From the NCBI GenBank assembly GCA_902790135.1, contig CADAQM010000008.1:62001-126000 (forward strand): a stretch of 64,000 nt of DNA. The letters are read 5' to 3'. Positions 32,151-41,674 of the stretch are shown in pieces; within the stretch, counting starts at the first letter, position 1, and each line of letters starts with the position of its first letter. The position numbers were made by a program, and so were the translations under genes. The notes beneath the pieces are model-generated. The model did not search any database. It had not been told where the DNA came from and saw only the letters and a program-made list of their open reading frames with translations. Source of the stretch: an uncultured Coriobacteriaceae bacterium. Lineage in GTDB: Bacteria; Actinomycetota; Coriobacteriia; Coriobacteriales; Atopobiaceae.

Positions 32151-33442
32151 TACACGTCGGTCTTGCCAATCATGATGTTCAGGATCTCCACGTCGGTGGG
32201 ATGCATGCCCACGCGACCCACGTAGCCCATCGCACGGATCGACTCTTCCGGCGTGTCTCCCACCAGGCCGTCGCCGGGCTTGAAGCTCTCGCCGGTCAGC
32301 GCCTGGTCGCAGCCAAGAATGGCTGCGTCGACCGCCGCGCTGATCTTTGCGGCGCAGCTCGGCTTGGCGCCGTCGCACACGATGCCGCCGACGTTGACCA
32401 GCGTGTTGACCACGGTGGCCTCGTACTGCTCGAAGGTGCCGCCGCGCAGCATGCAGATGCCCGCGCCGGCGCCGCAGCTCGCGCTGACCGCGCCACAGAA
32501 GGCCGAGAGCTCACCCACGTAGTACTTGACGTGCACCGCCGTGAGGTCGGAGAGCACCACCGCGCGGACGAGGTCCTCGTGGCTAGCCCAGAGCTCGTGG
32601 GCGTACTCAAGCACCGGCATCGAGCAGGTGATGCCCTGGTTGCCGCTACCGCAGCAGATGACTACGGGCATGGCGCAGCCGCTCATGCGCGCGTCGGAGC
32701 CTGCCGCCGCGCTGGCGCGCGCCTTGCAGGTGATGTCGTTGGAGCGGGTCCTGAGAAGAGTGCTTCCGATGTTGGCACCCCACCTGTTGCGCAGGCCCTC
32801 GTCGGAAATGGCCTTGTTGGTCTCAATCTGCCCGGTGATGAGCTCGTCCACGTCCTCCAGCTTGACGGTGCGTGCGAACTCCCAGATGGAGGCAAGCGAG
32901 ATGGTGGCACGGGGATCGTCGGTGACCTCGGCGTGATAGCTTGCCGGCTGGTACACGTCGCCGAGCGAGACGGGCTTGCCGTCGAGGGTGAGCTCGGTCA
33001 CGTTGGTGTGGCGCTCCTCGATGCAGGCGACGGCTGTGTGGCCGTTTGCGATGGCGACGGTGCGCACGTAGAGGTTGGGCACGTCCTCCACCAGGCTCAC
33101 CGAGCAGATGTCCTCCTCGAGCAGGGCCTTGGTGCGGATGCGGTCGGCCTCGGTCACGGCCTCGAGCACCTCGAGCGCACGGGTCTCCTCGCCACCCACG
33201 ACGCCCAGCAGGGCTGCGGCCTCGATGCCGCGCATGCCCCCGGAGTTGGGGACGGTCACGCTCTTGACGTTCTTGATGATGTTGCCGCTGCAGGCCACGT
33301 TGACATGCTCAGGCACATCTCCCAGCACGGCGCGGGCGAGGGCCGAGGCGTAGGCCACGGCGATGGGCTCGGTGCATCCGAGTGCGCAGACGAGCTCCTC
33401 CTGCAGGATGGCGATGTGCTTGTCGTAAGCGGCGGCGTCCAT
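32150..33442 (-). CDS. L-cysteine desulfidase family protein (CyuA/UPF0597)
   Basis: The 430-residue protein begins YDKHIAILQEELVCALGCTEPIAVAYA, the hallmark of this family, related to the serine dehydratase alpha chain. Further conserved text is VTVPNSGGMRGIEAAALLG, CGSGNQGITCSMPV and GGIVCDGAKPSCAAKI, with several cysteines that probably hold an Fe-S cluster. Family members break L-cysteine into pyruvate, ammonia and sulfide, which fits an amino-acid-fermenting anaerobe. It stands alone. The substrate is assigned by family only; other small amino acids are possible. Confidence 0.85.
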   Translation of the reverse strand: MDAAAYDKHIAILQEELVCALGCTEPIAVAYASALARAVLGDVPEHVNVACSGNIIKNVKSVTVPNSGGMRGIEAAALLGVVGGEETRALEVLEAVTEADRIRTKALLEEDICSVSLVEDVPNLYVRTVAIANGHTAVACIEERHTNVTELTLDGKPVSLGDVYQPASYHAEVTDDPRATISLASIWEFARTVKLEDVDELITGQIETNKAISDEGLRNRWGANIGSTLLRTRSNDITCKARASAAAGSDARMSGCAMPVVICCGSGNQGITCSMPVLEYAHELWASHEDLVRAVVLSDLTAVHVKYYVGELSAFCGAVSASCGAGAGICMLRGGTFEQYEATVVNTLVNVGGIVCDGAKPSCAAKISAAVDAAILGCDQALTGESFKPGDGLVGDTPEESIRAMGYVGRVGMHPTDVEILNIMIGKTDV

Positions 33443-33625
33443 GGTGACTCCCTATGCGAGGTGGTGTTTCGTCCATGATACGGCATGCGTTGCCGCGAGT
33501 TCAAAAGCGGAGAGCATAAGAGGAGCATAGTTCGACTGAGCGACAGCCTTCGCGAATGCGGCGGAACATGGCAAATTTTAGTCGTGTGACAAACCGTCAT
33601 ATCTTAAGAAATCCTAGGCTGATGC

Positions 33626-33655
33626 TTGAAATGTGGAGGTCGAAACGAGTACTCT
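33626..33655 (+). promoter_or_regulatory. Candidate rpsA promoter
   Basis: TTGAAA and TACTCT are 18 bases apart, leaving a ~140-nt leader. The rest of the 359-bp gap (33443-33801) shows short hairpins only (for example GGGGCCCC near 33774-33781). Confidence 0.4.
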
Positions 33656-33801
33656 TAAGAGCGCATGAGTAGGATGCTCATGCAACTGTATCTGTCGGCC
33701 CCCGAGAAGCATGTAAGTTTCCAACCGCGACCGGGCACGAGCCCAACGCCCACGGCAGCCATCATGGTGATCGGGGCCCCGTTTCCGAAAGGGGTCCACC
33801 T

Positions 33802-34968
33802 TTGAGTGAGATTCAGAACTCGTCCATCTTCTCTCTGGACGACGTGTCCGATGAGGAAATGAACCAGCTCATCGACGGCACCATCACCGCATTTGACGAG
33901 GGAGACCTGGTTACTGGTACCGTCGTCAAGATCGAGCACGATGAAGTCCTGCTTGACATCGGCTTCAAGTCTGAGGGCGTCATTCCTTCGCGTGAGCTCT
34001 CCATCCGCAAGGACGTCGACCCGTCCGAGATCGTTGCCCTGGGCGACGAGATCGAGGCGCTCGTCCTGCAGAAGGAGGACAAGGAGGGTCGCCTGATCCT
34101 CTCCAAGAAGCGCGCCGAGTACGAGCGTGCCTGGAACCGCGTCGAGGAGAAGTTCAACGCTGGCGAGAACGTCGAGGGCGAGGTCATCGAGGTTGTCAAG
34201 GGCGGCCTGATTCTTGACATCGGCCTGCGCGGCTTCCTGCCTGCCTCCCTGGTCGACCTTCGTCGCGTCAAGGACCTCACCGCCTACATGGGCACCCGCA
34301 TCGAGGCCCGCGTCATCGAGATGGACCGCAACCGCAACAACGTCGTCCTCTCCCGTCGCGTCGTGCTCGAGGAGGCCCGCAAGGCCGAGCGCTCCGAGAT
34401 CCTCTCCAAGCTGCAGAGCGGCATGAGGCTCAAGGGCGTCGTCTCCTCCATCGTCGACTTCGGCGCATTCGTCGACCTCGGTGGCATCGACGGCCTGATC
34501 CACATCTCCGAGCTCTCCTGGAACCATGTCAACCATCCCTCCGAGGTCGTCAAGGTCGGCCAGGAGGTCGAGGTTCAGGTTCTCGACGTCGACCTCAACC
34601 GCGAGCGTATCTCCCTCGGTCTCAAGCAGACCACCGAGGATCCTTGGCGCACGCTCGTCAAGAAGTACCCGGTCGGCGCTATCGTCGAGGGTACCGTCAC
34701 CAAGCTTGTCACCTTTGGCGCCTTCGTCGACCTCGGCGATGGTGTTGAGGGCCTGGTGCACATCTCCGAGATGGCCAAGCAGCACGTCGACGCTCCCGCG
34801 CAGGTCTGCGCTGTGGGCGACACCGTGCAGGTCAAGGTCATGGAGATCGACCTCGACCGTCGTCGCATCTCCCTGTCGATGAAGGCTGCCGCCGAGACGC
34901 TGGGCGTCGAGGTTGAGGTCAAGCCGATCGACAAGCCCGAGGACGAGGAGGCTCCCGTCGAGGAGTAA
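33802..34968 (+). CDS. rpsA: 30S ribosomal protein S1
   Basis: The 388-residue protein has four S1 RNA-binding domains. The repeats are visible as GDLVTGTVVKIEHDEVLLDIGFKSEG, GENVEGEVIEVVKGGLILDIGLRGF, MRLKGVVSSIVDFGAFVDLGGIDG and GAIVEGTVTKLVTFGAFVDLGDGVEG. This four-domain form is usual outside Proteobacteria, which have six. It helps the ribosome bind mRNA. The start is TTG with AAAGGGG upstream; no better ATG exists at the domain boundary. The acidic tail (PEDEEAPVEE) is normal. Codon use is strongly biased, as for highly expressed genes. Confidence 0.96.
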   Translation: MSEIQNSSIFSLDDVSDEEMNQLIDGTITAFDEGDLVTGTVVKIEHDEVLLDIGFKSEGVIPSRELSIRKDVDPSEIVALGDEIEALVLQKEDKEGRLILSKKRAEYERAWNRVEEKFNAGENVEGEVIEVVKGGLILDIGLRGFLPASLVDLRRVKDLTAYMGTRIEARVIEMDRNRNNVVLSRRVVLEEARKAERSEILSKLQSGMRLKGVVSSIVDFGAFVDLGGIDGLIHISELSWNHVNHPSEVVKVGQEVEVQVLDVDLNRERISLGLKQTTEDPWRTLVKKYPVGAIVEGTVTKLVTFGAFVDLGDGVEGLVHISEMAKQHVDAPAQVCAVGDTVQVKVMEIDLDRRRISLSMKAAAETLGVEVEVKPIDKPEDEEAPVEE

Positions 34969-34993
34969 CTCAGCGTCACATATCGCTTGAGTA

Positions 34994-35022
34994 GGGGGTC
35001 GCCTTCGGGCGGCCCCCTTTTA
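34994..35022 (+). terminator. Terminator after rpsA
   Basis: GGGGGTCGCC-TTCG-GGCGGCCCCC followed by TTTT. Confidence 0.92.
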
Positions 35023-35236
35023 TGACGGGGGACAGATCGCTGTAACATCCTACTACCAACTCGTCGGTTGATGCTCTTCTTGTCCAGCATGTGGCGGGCG
35101 TCGTGCTTCTTTGCGATAATCGCATGTTGCTGCGTATGTTATAGGTTAAAGACGGCCTATATCGGGCAACATAGTTCACATGGTCAAAAGCGCACCAGGC
35201 ACGTGCGTCAGAGCAGAAAGCATCGGGTGGTTGTAT

Positions 35237-35647
35237 ATGGATAAGCAGGCTCTCATCGATCGCATTACCAACTGGATGCGGGGCCGCAATGGCGCCGACG
35301 CGCTGGGCAACTTCGCTCTGGGCGTCTCGGTCGTGCTGCTTGTCATCAACATCTTTGCGCGCAACCAGATCGTGAGCGTGCTTGCCCTGGTGGCAGCTCT
35401 GTACGCCTGCTGGCGCACCTCCTCGAAGAACCTCGCACAGCGTCGTGCTGAGAATCGCGCCTTTCTCAAGATCGTCGCGCCGGTTGCCAGCTGGGTGCGC
35501 AACCCCAAGGCAAGCATCGACGAGACGCGCAACTATCGTCATCTCACCTGCCCCAACTGCGGGCAGAAGGTTCGCGTCCCGCGCGGCAAGGGCAAGATTC
35601 GCGTGACCTGCCCCTCCTGTCACGAGAAGTTTGACGCCCGCTCCTAG
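35237..35647 (+). CDS. Small membrane protein with C-terminal zinc ribbon
   Basis: The 136-residue protein has two membrane segments (about residues 23-41 and 45-60) and a four-cysteine zinc ribbon at the end (LTCPNCGQKVRVPRGKGKIRVTCPSCHEKF is represented by CPNC and CPSC). It is a common but uncharacterised actinobacterial type. The start at 35237 has GGGTGG upstream; an earlier ATG adds 19 residues without a site. The coaE gene starts 10 bases after its stop. Confidence 0.8.
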   Translation: MDKQALIDRITNWMRGRNGADALGNFALGVSVVLLVINIFARNQIVSVLALVAALYACWRTSSKNLAQRRAENRAFLKIVAPVASWVRNPKASIDETRNYRHLTCPNCGQKVRVPRGKGKIRVTCPSCHEKFDARS

Positions 35648-35657
35648 CGGAGGCTTC

Positions 35658-36263
35658 ATGCGCACGGTTTTTCTTGCGGGGGGCATAGGCTCAGGTAAGT
35701 CGACGGTGGCCCATGAGCTGGAGCGGCTCGGTTGTCGTCGCATCGATCTCGACCAGCTCTCGCGGGAGGTCTTGCAGCCTGGCTCGCCGACGACGCTCGA
35801 GGTTGCCCGCGCCTTTGGCATGGATCTTCTCGACGAGAGGGGCGTAATCGACCGTCGCCTGTTGGCGGCGCGCGCGTTTGCTACGAGTGAGGATGCTGCG
35901 CGCCTTGAGCAGATAGAGCTGCCAGCCATCGCGAAGCTCCTCGAGAAGCGCCTTGTCGCTCTTGCTGGCGATCCAGCCGCCCCCGAGATTTGCCTGGTGG
36001 AGATTCCGCTGCTCGACCGTGCCGACGCCATGCGGAGTCTCGCCGATGAGACCGTGCTGGTTGACTGCCCTGTGGAGCTCAGACGCGTGCGTGCGATCGG
36101 GCGAGGCATGACCGGGGAGGACTTTGACGCGCGTGCGGCCAACCAGCCCACCGACGAGTGGCTGCGTGCCCATGCGGACACCATCATCACGAACACAGGA
36201 ACATATGACGAGCTGGTTGCGCAGGTGCATGCCTGGCACGAGGCTCACAAAGGAGGTGAGTGA
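35658..36263 (+). CDS. coaE: Dephospho-CoA kinase
   Basis: The 201-residue enzyme makes the last step of coenzyme A synthesis, phosphorylating dephospho-CoA. Walker A AGGIGSGKSTVA is at residues 7-18, DLDQLSREVLQPG binds the substrate, and EIPLL plus VDCPVELRRVRAI match the lid region. The start has GGAGG; the longer frame overlaps the upstream gene without need. The transglycosylase gene begins one base after its stop. Confidence 0.95.
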   Translation: MRTVFLAGGIGSGKSTVAHELERLGCRRIDLDQLSREVLQPGSPTTLEVARAFGMDLLDERGVIDRRLLAARAFATSEDAARLEQIELPAIAKLLEKRLVALAGDPAAPEICLVEIPLLDRADAMRSLADETVLVDCPVELRRVRAIGRGMTGEDFDARAANQPTDEWLRAHADTIITNTGTYDELVAQVHAWHEAHKGGE

Positions 36264-36264
36264 C

Positions 36265-36852
36265 ATGGCAAAGACGCGTTTTTGGAAGTGGTACCGCACG
36301 ATACCCATCATGACCATGCTGCTCATCGCAGGACTCAGCCTGGGTTTTGTACGTCTGCCCGGTGCGCTCGCACGGCAGTATCTGTATCCGGTGAGCTACG
36401 AACAGGCCATTCTCGAGTCATCCGAGCGCCACGGGGTCGATCCGCTTCTGGTATGCGCGGTCATCAAGTGCGAGTCCAACTGGGACAGCGCGGCCATGTC
36501 GGACGCAGGAGCCGTAGGCCTCATGCAGCTCATGCCTGACACCTCATCCGAGCTTGCCAACTACGGCTATGTGGACGTCTGGGGCTATGACCCGGAGAAC
36601 CTCACCGATCCTGCGACCAACATCGAGTATGGCTGCGCGTACCTCTCCCAGCTGCAGTCACAGCTGGGATCCACGGACGAGGTCATTGCCGCCTACAACG
36701 CAGGCCCCGGGTCGGTCGGGGAGTGGCTCGCCGAGGGCGGAGACATCGCCGAGGCAATCAAGTTTCCCGAGACGGCTCTCTACCTGAAGCGCGTGAACAA
36801 GACCTACGAGCGTTATCAGCAGCTCTACACGTCGACGCTGAGCGAGCGATAG
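36265..36852 (+). CDS. Membrane-anchored lytic transglycosylase (SLT family)
   Basis: The 195-residue protein has one N-terminal membrane helix (residues ~13-35) and an SLT domain outside: CAVIKCESNWDSAAMSDAGAVGLMQLMPDT contains the catalytic Glu (CESNW) and the GLMQLMP motif, then AYNAGPGSV. It cleaves the glycan strands of peptidoglycan. AAAGGAGG precedes the ATG, and the spacing to coaE suggests one transcript. The last 28 bases overlap the convergent gene on the minus strand. Confidence 0.93.
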   Translation: MAKTRFWKWYRTIPIMTMLLIAGLSLGFVRLPGALARQYLYPVSYEQAILESSERHGVDPLLVCAVIKCESNWDSAAMSDAGAVGLMQLMPDTSSELANYGYVDVWGYDPENLTDPATNIEYGCAYLSQLQSQLGSTDEVIAAYNAGPGSVGEWLAEGGDIAEAIKFPETALYLKRVNKTYERYQQLYTSTLSER

Positions 36853-39236
36853 ACGCCCATAACCACGTCGTCACCGTTCATCTCGAAGATCGATGCCATG
36901 ACCGGCTGCGCCGAGTAGAGCGCGCCGTCATCCATGCATGCCACGGCGGCACCAAGCAGGCGCTCGCCGTCACTGCGCACGCAGCCCAGGGGGATGCCCT
37001 CGCGAGCGAGCAGTGCGTCGGCCTGCTCCTCCGTCGGGCGCTCGAGGCTTGGGATGGACTTGACGAGGTCATCGAGCTCTTCGCGTGCCTGAGAGGCCAC
37101 CGGCGAGTTGTGCCAGGTCATGGAGCGCACGTAGCAGGCTGCAGCGAGGTCCTCGCGGCCAAGCTTCCACTCCATGTAGGCAAGGCGGTAGTGGCATACG
37201 GACGCGTCGCGTGGCGTGATCGCATGGTGAAGGGTCTTGATGATGAGGTCGGCCGCCTCGTAGATGCGCGACTCGGACTCGAGCACGCGCACCCTGCGCA
37301 GGGCGGCATAGGTTGACGTGGGAGCGAGGCGTATGCAGGTGTCTGCATGTGCGAGAGCCTCATCGTTCTTGCCCAGCATGCCGAGCGCGATCGAGGCGTT
37401 GGCATGGGCGTTGAAGTAGGCGTCGGGTACCAGACGGATCTCGCGGCCGCCCTCGTCGATGACGAGGTTGTGGTTGATGCGCTCCTGGACGGAGCCGAAG
37501 TAACGGTACACGCAGGCGTCGTCGTCGAGGTAGGCGCCCATGTCGTCGATGGGGGAGAGGGCGTTCTCTAGCAAGGAGAGGGCGGCCTCGGGGTCCTCGT
37601 GTCCGTTCTCGTCGTCCAGCAGGTCGATGGCGCGTGAGACCGCGCGGTCGAGCGACGACCCATCGATGAAGAGCTTGGCCAGGTCGTCGTGGTTCTCCAG
37701 CTCCACCTCGCCGTTGATGAGCGCCTGCATCGTGCGGTTGCAGGCCTCGGCCACGGTGATGTCGGTGGCAGCGTCGCGCGCCGCGACGAGGGCCGAGACG
37801 GCCGTCTCCACCTTGTCGCCGAGCTCGTCGCGAATCTTCTTCCAGCAGGCGATGCGGATGGCGTTCTCGTTGATGCCCAGGTCACAGACGCGCTTTGCCC
37901 CGCAGTTGCGGACGACGGCCTCGGAGGTGGCGCGCGTGTCGAGCTCGGGATAGATCTCTGCGCCGTCGGGCAGCGCCTCCGGCGAACTGAGGGCCACGAA
38001 GGGCTCCACCGGAGCAAGCCATGCCTCGCCATCAATCTGGGCGCGGATGTGCTCGTCGGTGGGGAAGCCCTCGTCGAGGATGGACTTCTTTGTCACCTTG
38101 GTGAGGGATTCGAGCACCTTGGCGGTGATGTCCAGCGAGAGGATCGTCTCCTCGGAGTCATGCTCGTGGCAGTTGACCACCACGCGCGTCACGCGGTCGG
38201 AGGCCTCGAAGGCGTGGGCGGCCAAGAGGGTGGAGAGGCGCAGGGCATAGGCGCGCGCATAGGTGGCCTGCTCCCCCTTGTCGGCTGTGAAGATCGCGAA
38301 GCAAGCGGGACGTGGAGCCTCGAGGCCCAGCACCACGAGACCCCTCCTGATGTTGACGCGCAGGTCGTAGACCACACGGAAGGGGGTCCGCACGCACTCG
38401 GCGGCATTGCAGACGACCGAGCGCACGAGCCAGTCCCCGTTGCCGGTGGCGGTCTCGTCGTGATAGCACGCGCGTAGCCCCTCGGCCGTCAGCGGGCCGT
38501 GGTCGATGCGCTGCGCGACCATCTCGCGCATGAGCTTGAGGCTTGCGTCCTCGGCGGCGGAATCGGTGAGCGGGCGCTTGGCTATGCGCGGCAGATCCTG
38601 GTTGACGTTGAGAGCAGCCTCTGCGGAGATAAGGGTGTCGTAGTTCTCGGCGCTGAGGCCATCGACCGGCATGCGAATCCAGAAGTGCGTGTTGCGCGAG
38701 AGTCTGCCACCCTCGCATGCGGGGGCGTCCTGCCAGTCCATGACGCCGGCCGCCTCGAGCATCGTGGCCAGGTGGTACTTGTCTGAGCGCTCGGACGAGG
38801 CGTGACGCGCGAGGTCGCGCATGGTGGCAAACAGGTCGGTAGACCTGAACACGAGACGGGCCACATCCTCCGCCTCGGAGTTGACGGGGGTGGGGATGTC
38901 GGAGGGCGATGGCGCAGCCTGCTGAGGGTTCCCGGCAATGGGGACCGCGGACACGATGCGCTCGTCATCGGCCTCTGCTGCTGCGGTCTCTTTGTCAGCC
39001 TTGCCGATTTCCGTCTGCTTGATAATGATGAAGATACCGCCGAAGATGGAGGCAATGCTGCCCGGCAGGAGGAACAGGATGCTCATGTCGTCCTCGAGGG
39101 CGATCGCTATCGTGGCGAGGGTTATGACCGTCCCAAAGAGTATGAGGGTCAGGCCGACGATGAAAAGCAAGACGCGCAATGCGACCGATCCGCGCGTTGC
39201 CCTGCCCTGTGCCTGTCCGTCACGTCGCTGTGTCAT
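36825..39236 (-). CDS. Large membrane-anchored protein with TPR-like C-terminal region
   Basis: The protein has 803 residues. Two membrane segments lie near the N-terminus (about residues 18-41 and 48-67), followed by a long soluble part. Residues ~600-740 show helical pairs with TPR character (NAHANASIALGMLGKNDEALAHADTCI; DASVCHYRLAYMEWKLGREDLAAACY). I do not recognise the central ~450 residues, which carry AAECVRTPFRVVYDLRVN and a run of alternating strands and helices. The start has GAGAGG upstream. The 3' end overlaps the transglycosylase gene by 28 bases. It is probably a coriobacterial protein of unknown function. Confidence 0.72.
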   Translation of the reverse strand: MTQRRDGQAQGRATRGSVALRVLLFIVGLTLILFGTVITLATIAIALEDDMSILFLLPGSIASIFGGIFIIIKQTEIGKADKETAAAEADDERIVSAVPIAGNPQQAAPSPSDIPTPVNSEAEDVARLVFRSTDLFATMRDLARHASSERSDKYHLATMLEAAGVMDWQDAPACEGGRLSRNTHFWIRMPVDGLSAENYDTLISAEAALNVNQDLPRIAKRPLTDSAAEDASLKLMREMVAQRIDHGPLTAEGLRACYHDETATGNGDWLVRSVVCNAAECVRTPFRVVYDLRVNIRRGLVVLGLEAPRPACFAIFTADKGEQATYARAYALRLSTLLAAHAFEASDRVTRVVVNCHEHDSEETILSLDITAKVLESLTKVTKKSILDEGFPTDEHIRAQIDGEAWLAPVEPFVALSSPEALPDGAEIYPELDTRATSEAVVRNCGAKRVCDLGINENAIRIACWKKIRDELGDKVETAVSALVAARDAATDITVAEACNRTMQALINGEVELENHDDLAKLFIDGSSLDRAVSRAIDLLDDENGHEDPEAALSLLENALSPIDDMGAYLDDDACVYRYFGSVQERINHNLVIDEGGREIRLVPDAYFNAHANASIALGMLGKNDEALAHADTCIRLAPTSTYAALRRVRVLESESRIYEAADLIIKTLHHAITPRDASVCHYRLAYMEWKLGREDLAAACYVRSMTWHNSPVASQAREELDDLVKSIPSLERPTEEQADALLAREGIPLGCVRSDGERLLGAAVACMDDGALYSAQPVMASIFEMNGDDVVMGVYRSLSVDV

Positions 39237-39356
39237 TAGTGCCTCTCCAAACCATACGATTCCACAATGCTTCCTAGAGCATTCTACCGCGCAGCCCAGA
39301 CACAAGTGCTTGTGGTGACTCACAAAAGGGCGCGACGGTATCCGCAGCTTGCGCTG

Positions 39357-39388
39357 TTGATAGGAGATAGTACACTAGTTCTTACTAG
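39357..39388 (+). promoter_or_regulatory. uvrB upstream region with CTAGT inverted repeat
   Basis: CTAGT-TCTT-ACTAG (39375-39388) is a perfect 5-bp inverted repeat 14 bases before the uvrB start; TTGATA (39357) could be a -35. It does not match the usual Gram-positive LexA box. Confidence 0.35.
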
Positions 39389-39401
39389 ACAAAGGGGGAG
39401 C

Positions 39402-41633
39402 ATGTCAGAGACCTTTCAGCAGATTGAGCATTTTGGCGGCGAGCTGCGCCGCTTTGGCCGCACGACCGGGGACGTCCGTCTCGAGGTGGTGAGTCCCTAT
39501 CAGCCTGCGGGCGACCAGCCCCAGGCAATCGAGAAGCTCGCGCGCGGCGTGGAGGAGGGCCTGCGCTACCAGACGCTTCTGGGCGTCACAGGCTCGGGCA
39601 AGACCTACTCCATGGCAAAGGTGATCGAGGCGACGCAGCGTCCCACGCTCATCATGGAGCCCAACAAGACGCTGGCCGCGCAGGTTGCCAGCGAGATGAA
39701 GGAGCTCTTCCCCAACAACGCCGTGGTCTACTTCGTCAGCTACTACGACTACTACCAGCCCGAGGCCTACGTGCCGCAGACCGACACCTACATCGAGAAG
39801 GATGCCTCGATCAACGAGGAGGTTGAGAAGCTGCGCCACCAGGCCACCTCAAGCCTGCTCTCGCGCCGCGACGTGATCGTGGTCGCCTCGGTGAGCTGCA
39901 TCTACGGCATCGGCAGCCCGCAGGACTACGCGGGCTTGGCGCCCACGGTGAGCAAGGACGAGCCGCTCGAGCGCGACGACCTCATCCATGCGTTGATCGA
40001 CATCCAGTACGACCGCAACGACTACGACCTGCAGCGCGGGCACTTCCGCGTGCGTGGCGACACCGTGGACGTCTTTCCGCCCTACGCCGAGAACCCGCTG
40101 CGCATCTCCTTCTTCGGCGACGAGGTTGAGCTGATTGCCGAGGTTGACATCGTCACCGGCGAGCTCGTGCGCGAGTTTGACGCCATCCCCATCTGGCCGG
40201 CGTCGCACTACGTGACCGAGCGTCCCAAGGTGAGCCACGCCCTCAAGACCATCAGCGAGGAGCTGGAGGCGCGCGTGGCGGAGCTCAAGGCGGCCGACCG
40301 CCTGCTCGAGGCGCAACGCCTCTCGCAGCGCACCGCCTACGACCTTGAGATGCTCGAGACCATGGGCTTCTGCTCGGGCATCGAGAACTACTCCCGCCAC
40401 TTGGATGGCCGCAAGGCCGGCGAGCCGCCCTACACGCTCATCGACTACTTCCCCTCGGACATGCTCTGCTTCATCGACGAGAGCCATGTGACGGTGCCGC
40501 AGATCCGTGGCATGTACGAGGGCGACCGCTCGCGCAAGGTGACGCTCGTGGAGCATGGCTTCCGCCTGCCCTCGGCGCTCGACAACCGACCGCTGCGCTT
40601 TGACGAGTTCGAGCAACGCGTGCCTCAGTACATCTACGTGTCGGCCACGCCCGGCGACTACGAGGAGCGCGTGACCCAGCAGTACGTCGAGCAGGTCATC
40701 CGCCCCACGGGCCTGCTCGATCCCAAGGTGGACGTGCGTCCCGTACGCGGGCAGATCGACGATCTCATCGACGAGATCAAGACGCGCACCGACAAGGGCG
40801 AGCGCGTGCTGGTGACCACGCTCACCAAGCGCATGGCCGAGGACCTCACCGACCATCTGCTCGACGAGGGCGTCAAGGTCAACTACATGCACTCCGACAC
40901 GGCCACGCTCGACCGCGTGGAGATCATCCGCGACCTGCGCGTGGGTAAGATCAGCGTGCTGGTGGGCATCAACCTGCTGCGCGAGGGCCTCGACATTCCC
41001 GAGGTCAGCCTCGTGGCTATTCTCGATGCCGACAAGGAGGGTTTCCTGCGCAACCGTCGCTCGCTCATCCAGACGATGGGCCGCGCGGCACGCAACGCAG
41101 GTGGCGAGGTGATCATGTATGCGGACACGATCACCGACAGCATGCGCGAGGCAATCGACGAGACGGCGCGCCGCCGCTCGATCCAGGAGGCCTTCAACAA
41201 GGAGCATGGCATCGTGCCCAAGACCATCAAGAAGTCGATAACCGACGTCGCGAGCTTTATCGACGAGGCTAACTCGACGCTCGAGGGCAAGGGTCGCAGC
41301 CGTGGTGACTCGCTCGGGCACGGGGCCTTCTACAGTGGTGAGGACGGAGCGCCCGAGGAGCATCGGGATGCCGTGCAGAGCGTGGCGGACGAGCTCTCGC
41401 AACTGCCGCCTGAGGAGGTCTCGCAGGTGCTTTCCGCGCTCGAGGAGGAGATGGCGCAGGCGGCGGCCAGCATGGACTTCGAGCGGGCTGCGCAGCTGCG
41501 TGACCAGGTGGTGGCCCTGCGCGGAGCGCTCGAGGGCGAGAGCGAGGACGACGTCATCGCTCGCCTCAAGCGAACCGACCGCAAGGGTTCCGCGCACGCG
41601 ACCCGTCGTCGCTTCCGCAAGCACAAGAAGTAG
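39402..41633 (+). CDS. uvrB: Excinuclease ABC subunit B
   Basis: The 743-residue helicase-like protein verifies DNA damage in nucleotide excision repair. It shows Walker A GVTGSGKT, the damage-probing hairpin region [44 protein letters not shown] and a C-terminal UVR motif that binds UvrC ([13 protein letters not shown]). It is slightly longer than E. coli UvrB because of a ~40-residue insert before the UVR domain and a basic tail. AAAGGGGGAG precedes the ATG. uvrA and uvrC are not in the window. Confidence 0.96.
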   Translation: MSETFQQIEHFGGELRRFGRTTGDVRLEVVSPYQPAGDQPQAIEKLARGVEEGLRYQTLLGVTGSGKTYSMAKVIEATQRPTLIMEPNKTLAAQVASEMKELFPNNAVVYFVSYYDYYQPEAYVPQTDTYIEKDASINEEVEKLRHQATSSLLSRRDVIVVASVSCIYGIGSPQDYAGLAPTVSKDEPLERDDLIHALIDIQYDRNDYDLQRGHFRVRGDTVDVFPPYAENPLRISFFGDEVELIAEVDIVTGELVREFDAIPIWPASHYVTERPKVSHALKTISEELEARVAELKAADRLLEAQRLSQRTAYDLEMLETMGFCSGIENYSRHLDGRKAGEPPYTLIDYFPSDMLCFIDESHVTVPQIRGMYEGDRSRKVTLVEHGFRLPSALDNRPLRFDEFEQRVPQYIYVSATPGDYEERVTQQYVEQVIRPTGLLDPKVDVRPVRGQIDDLIDEIKTRTDKGERVLVTTLTKRMAEDLTDHLLDEGVKVNYMHSDTATLDRVEIIRDLRVGKISVLVGINLLREGLDIPEVSLVAILDADKEGFLRNRRSLIQTMGRAARNAGGEVIMYADTITDSMREAIDETARRRSIQEAFNKEHGIVPKTIKKSITDVASFIDEANSTLEGKGRSRGDSLGHGAFYSGEDGAPEEHRDAVQSVADELSQLPPEEVSQVLSALEEEMAQAAASMDFERAAQLRDQVVALRGALEGESEDDVIARLKRTDRKGSAHATRRRFRKHKK

Positions 41634-41674
41634 AATCAGGTAAGGGGCTATTTGCTGCGGAGGGAAACAGAAGC

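Noticed and set aside
39357-39402. LexA box for uvrB
   Set aside because: The inverted repeat CTAGT-N4-ACTAG does not fit CGAAC-N4-GTTCG; kept only as an unnamed repeat.
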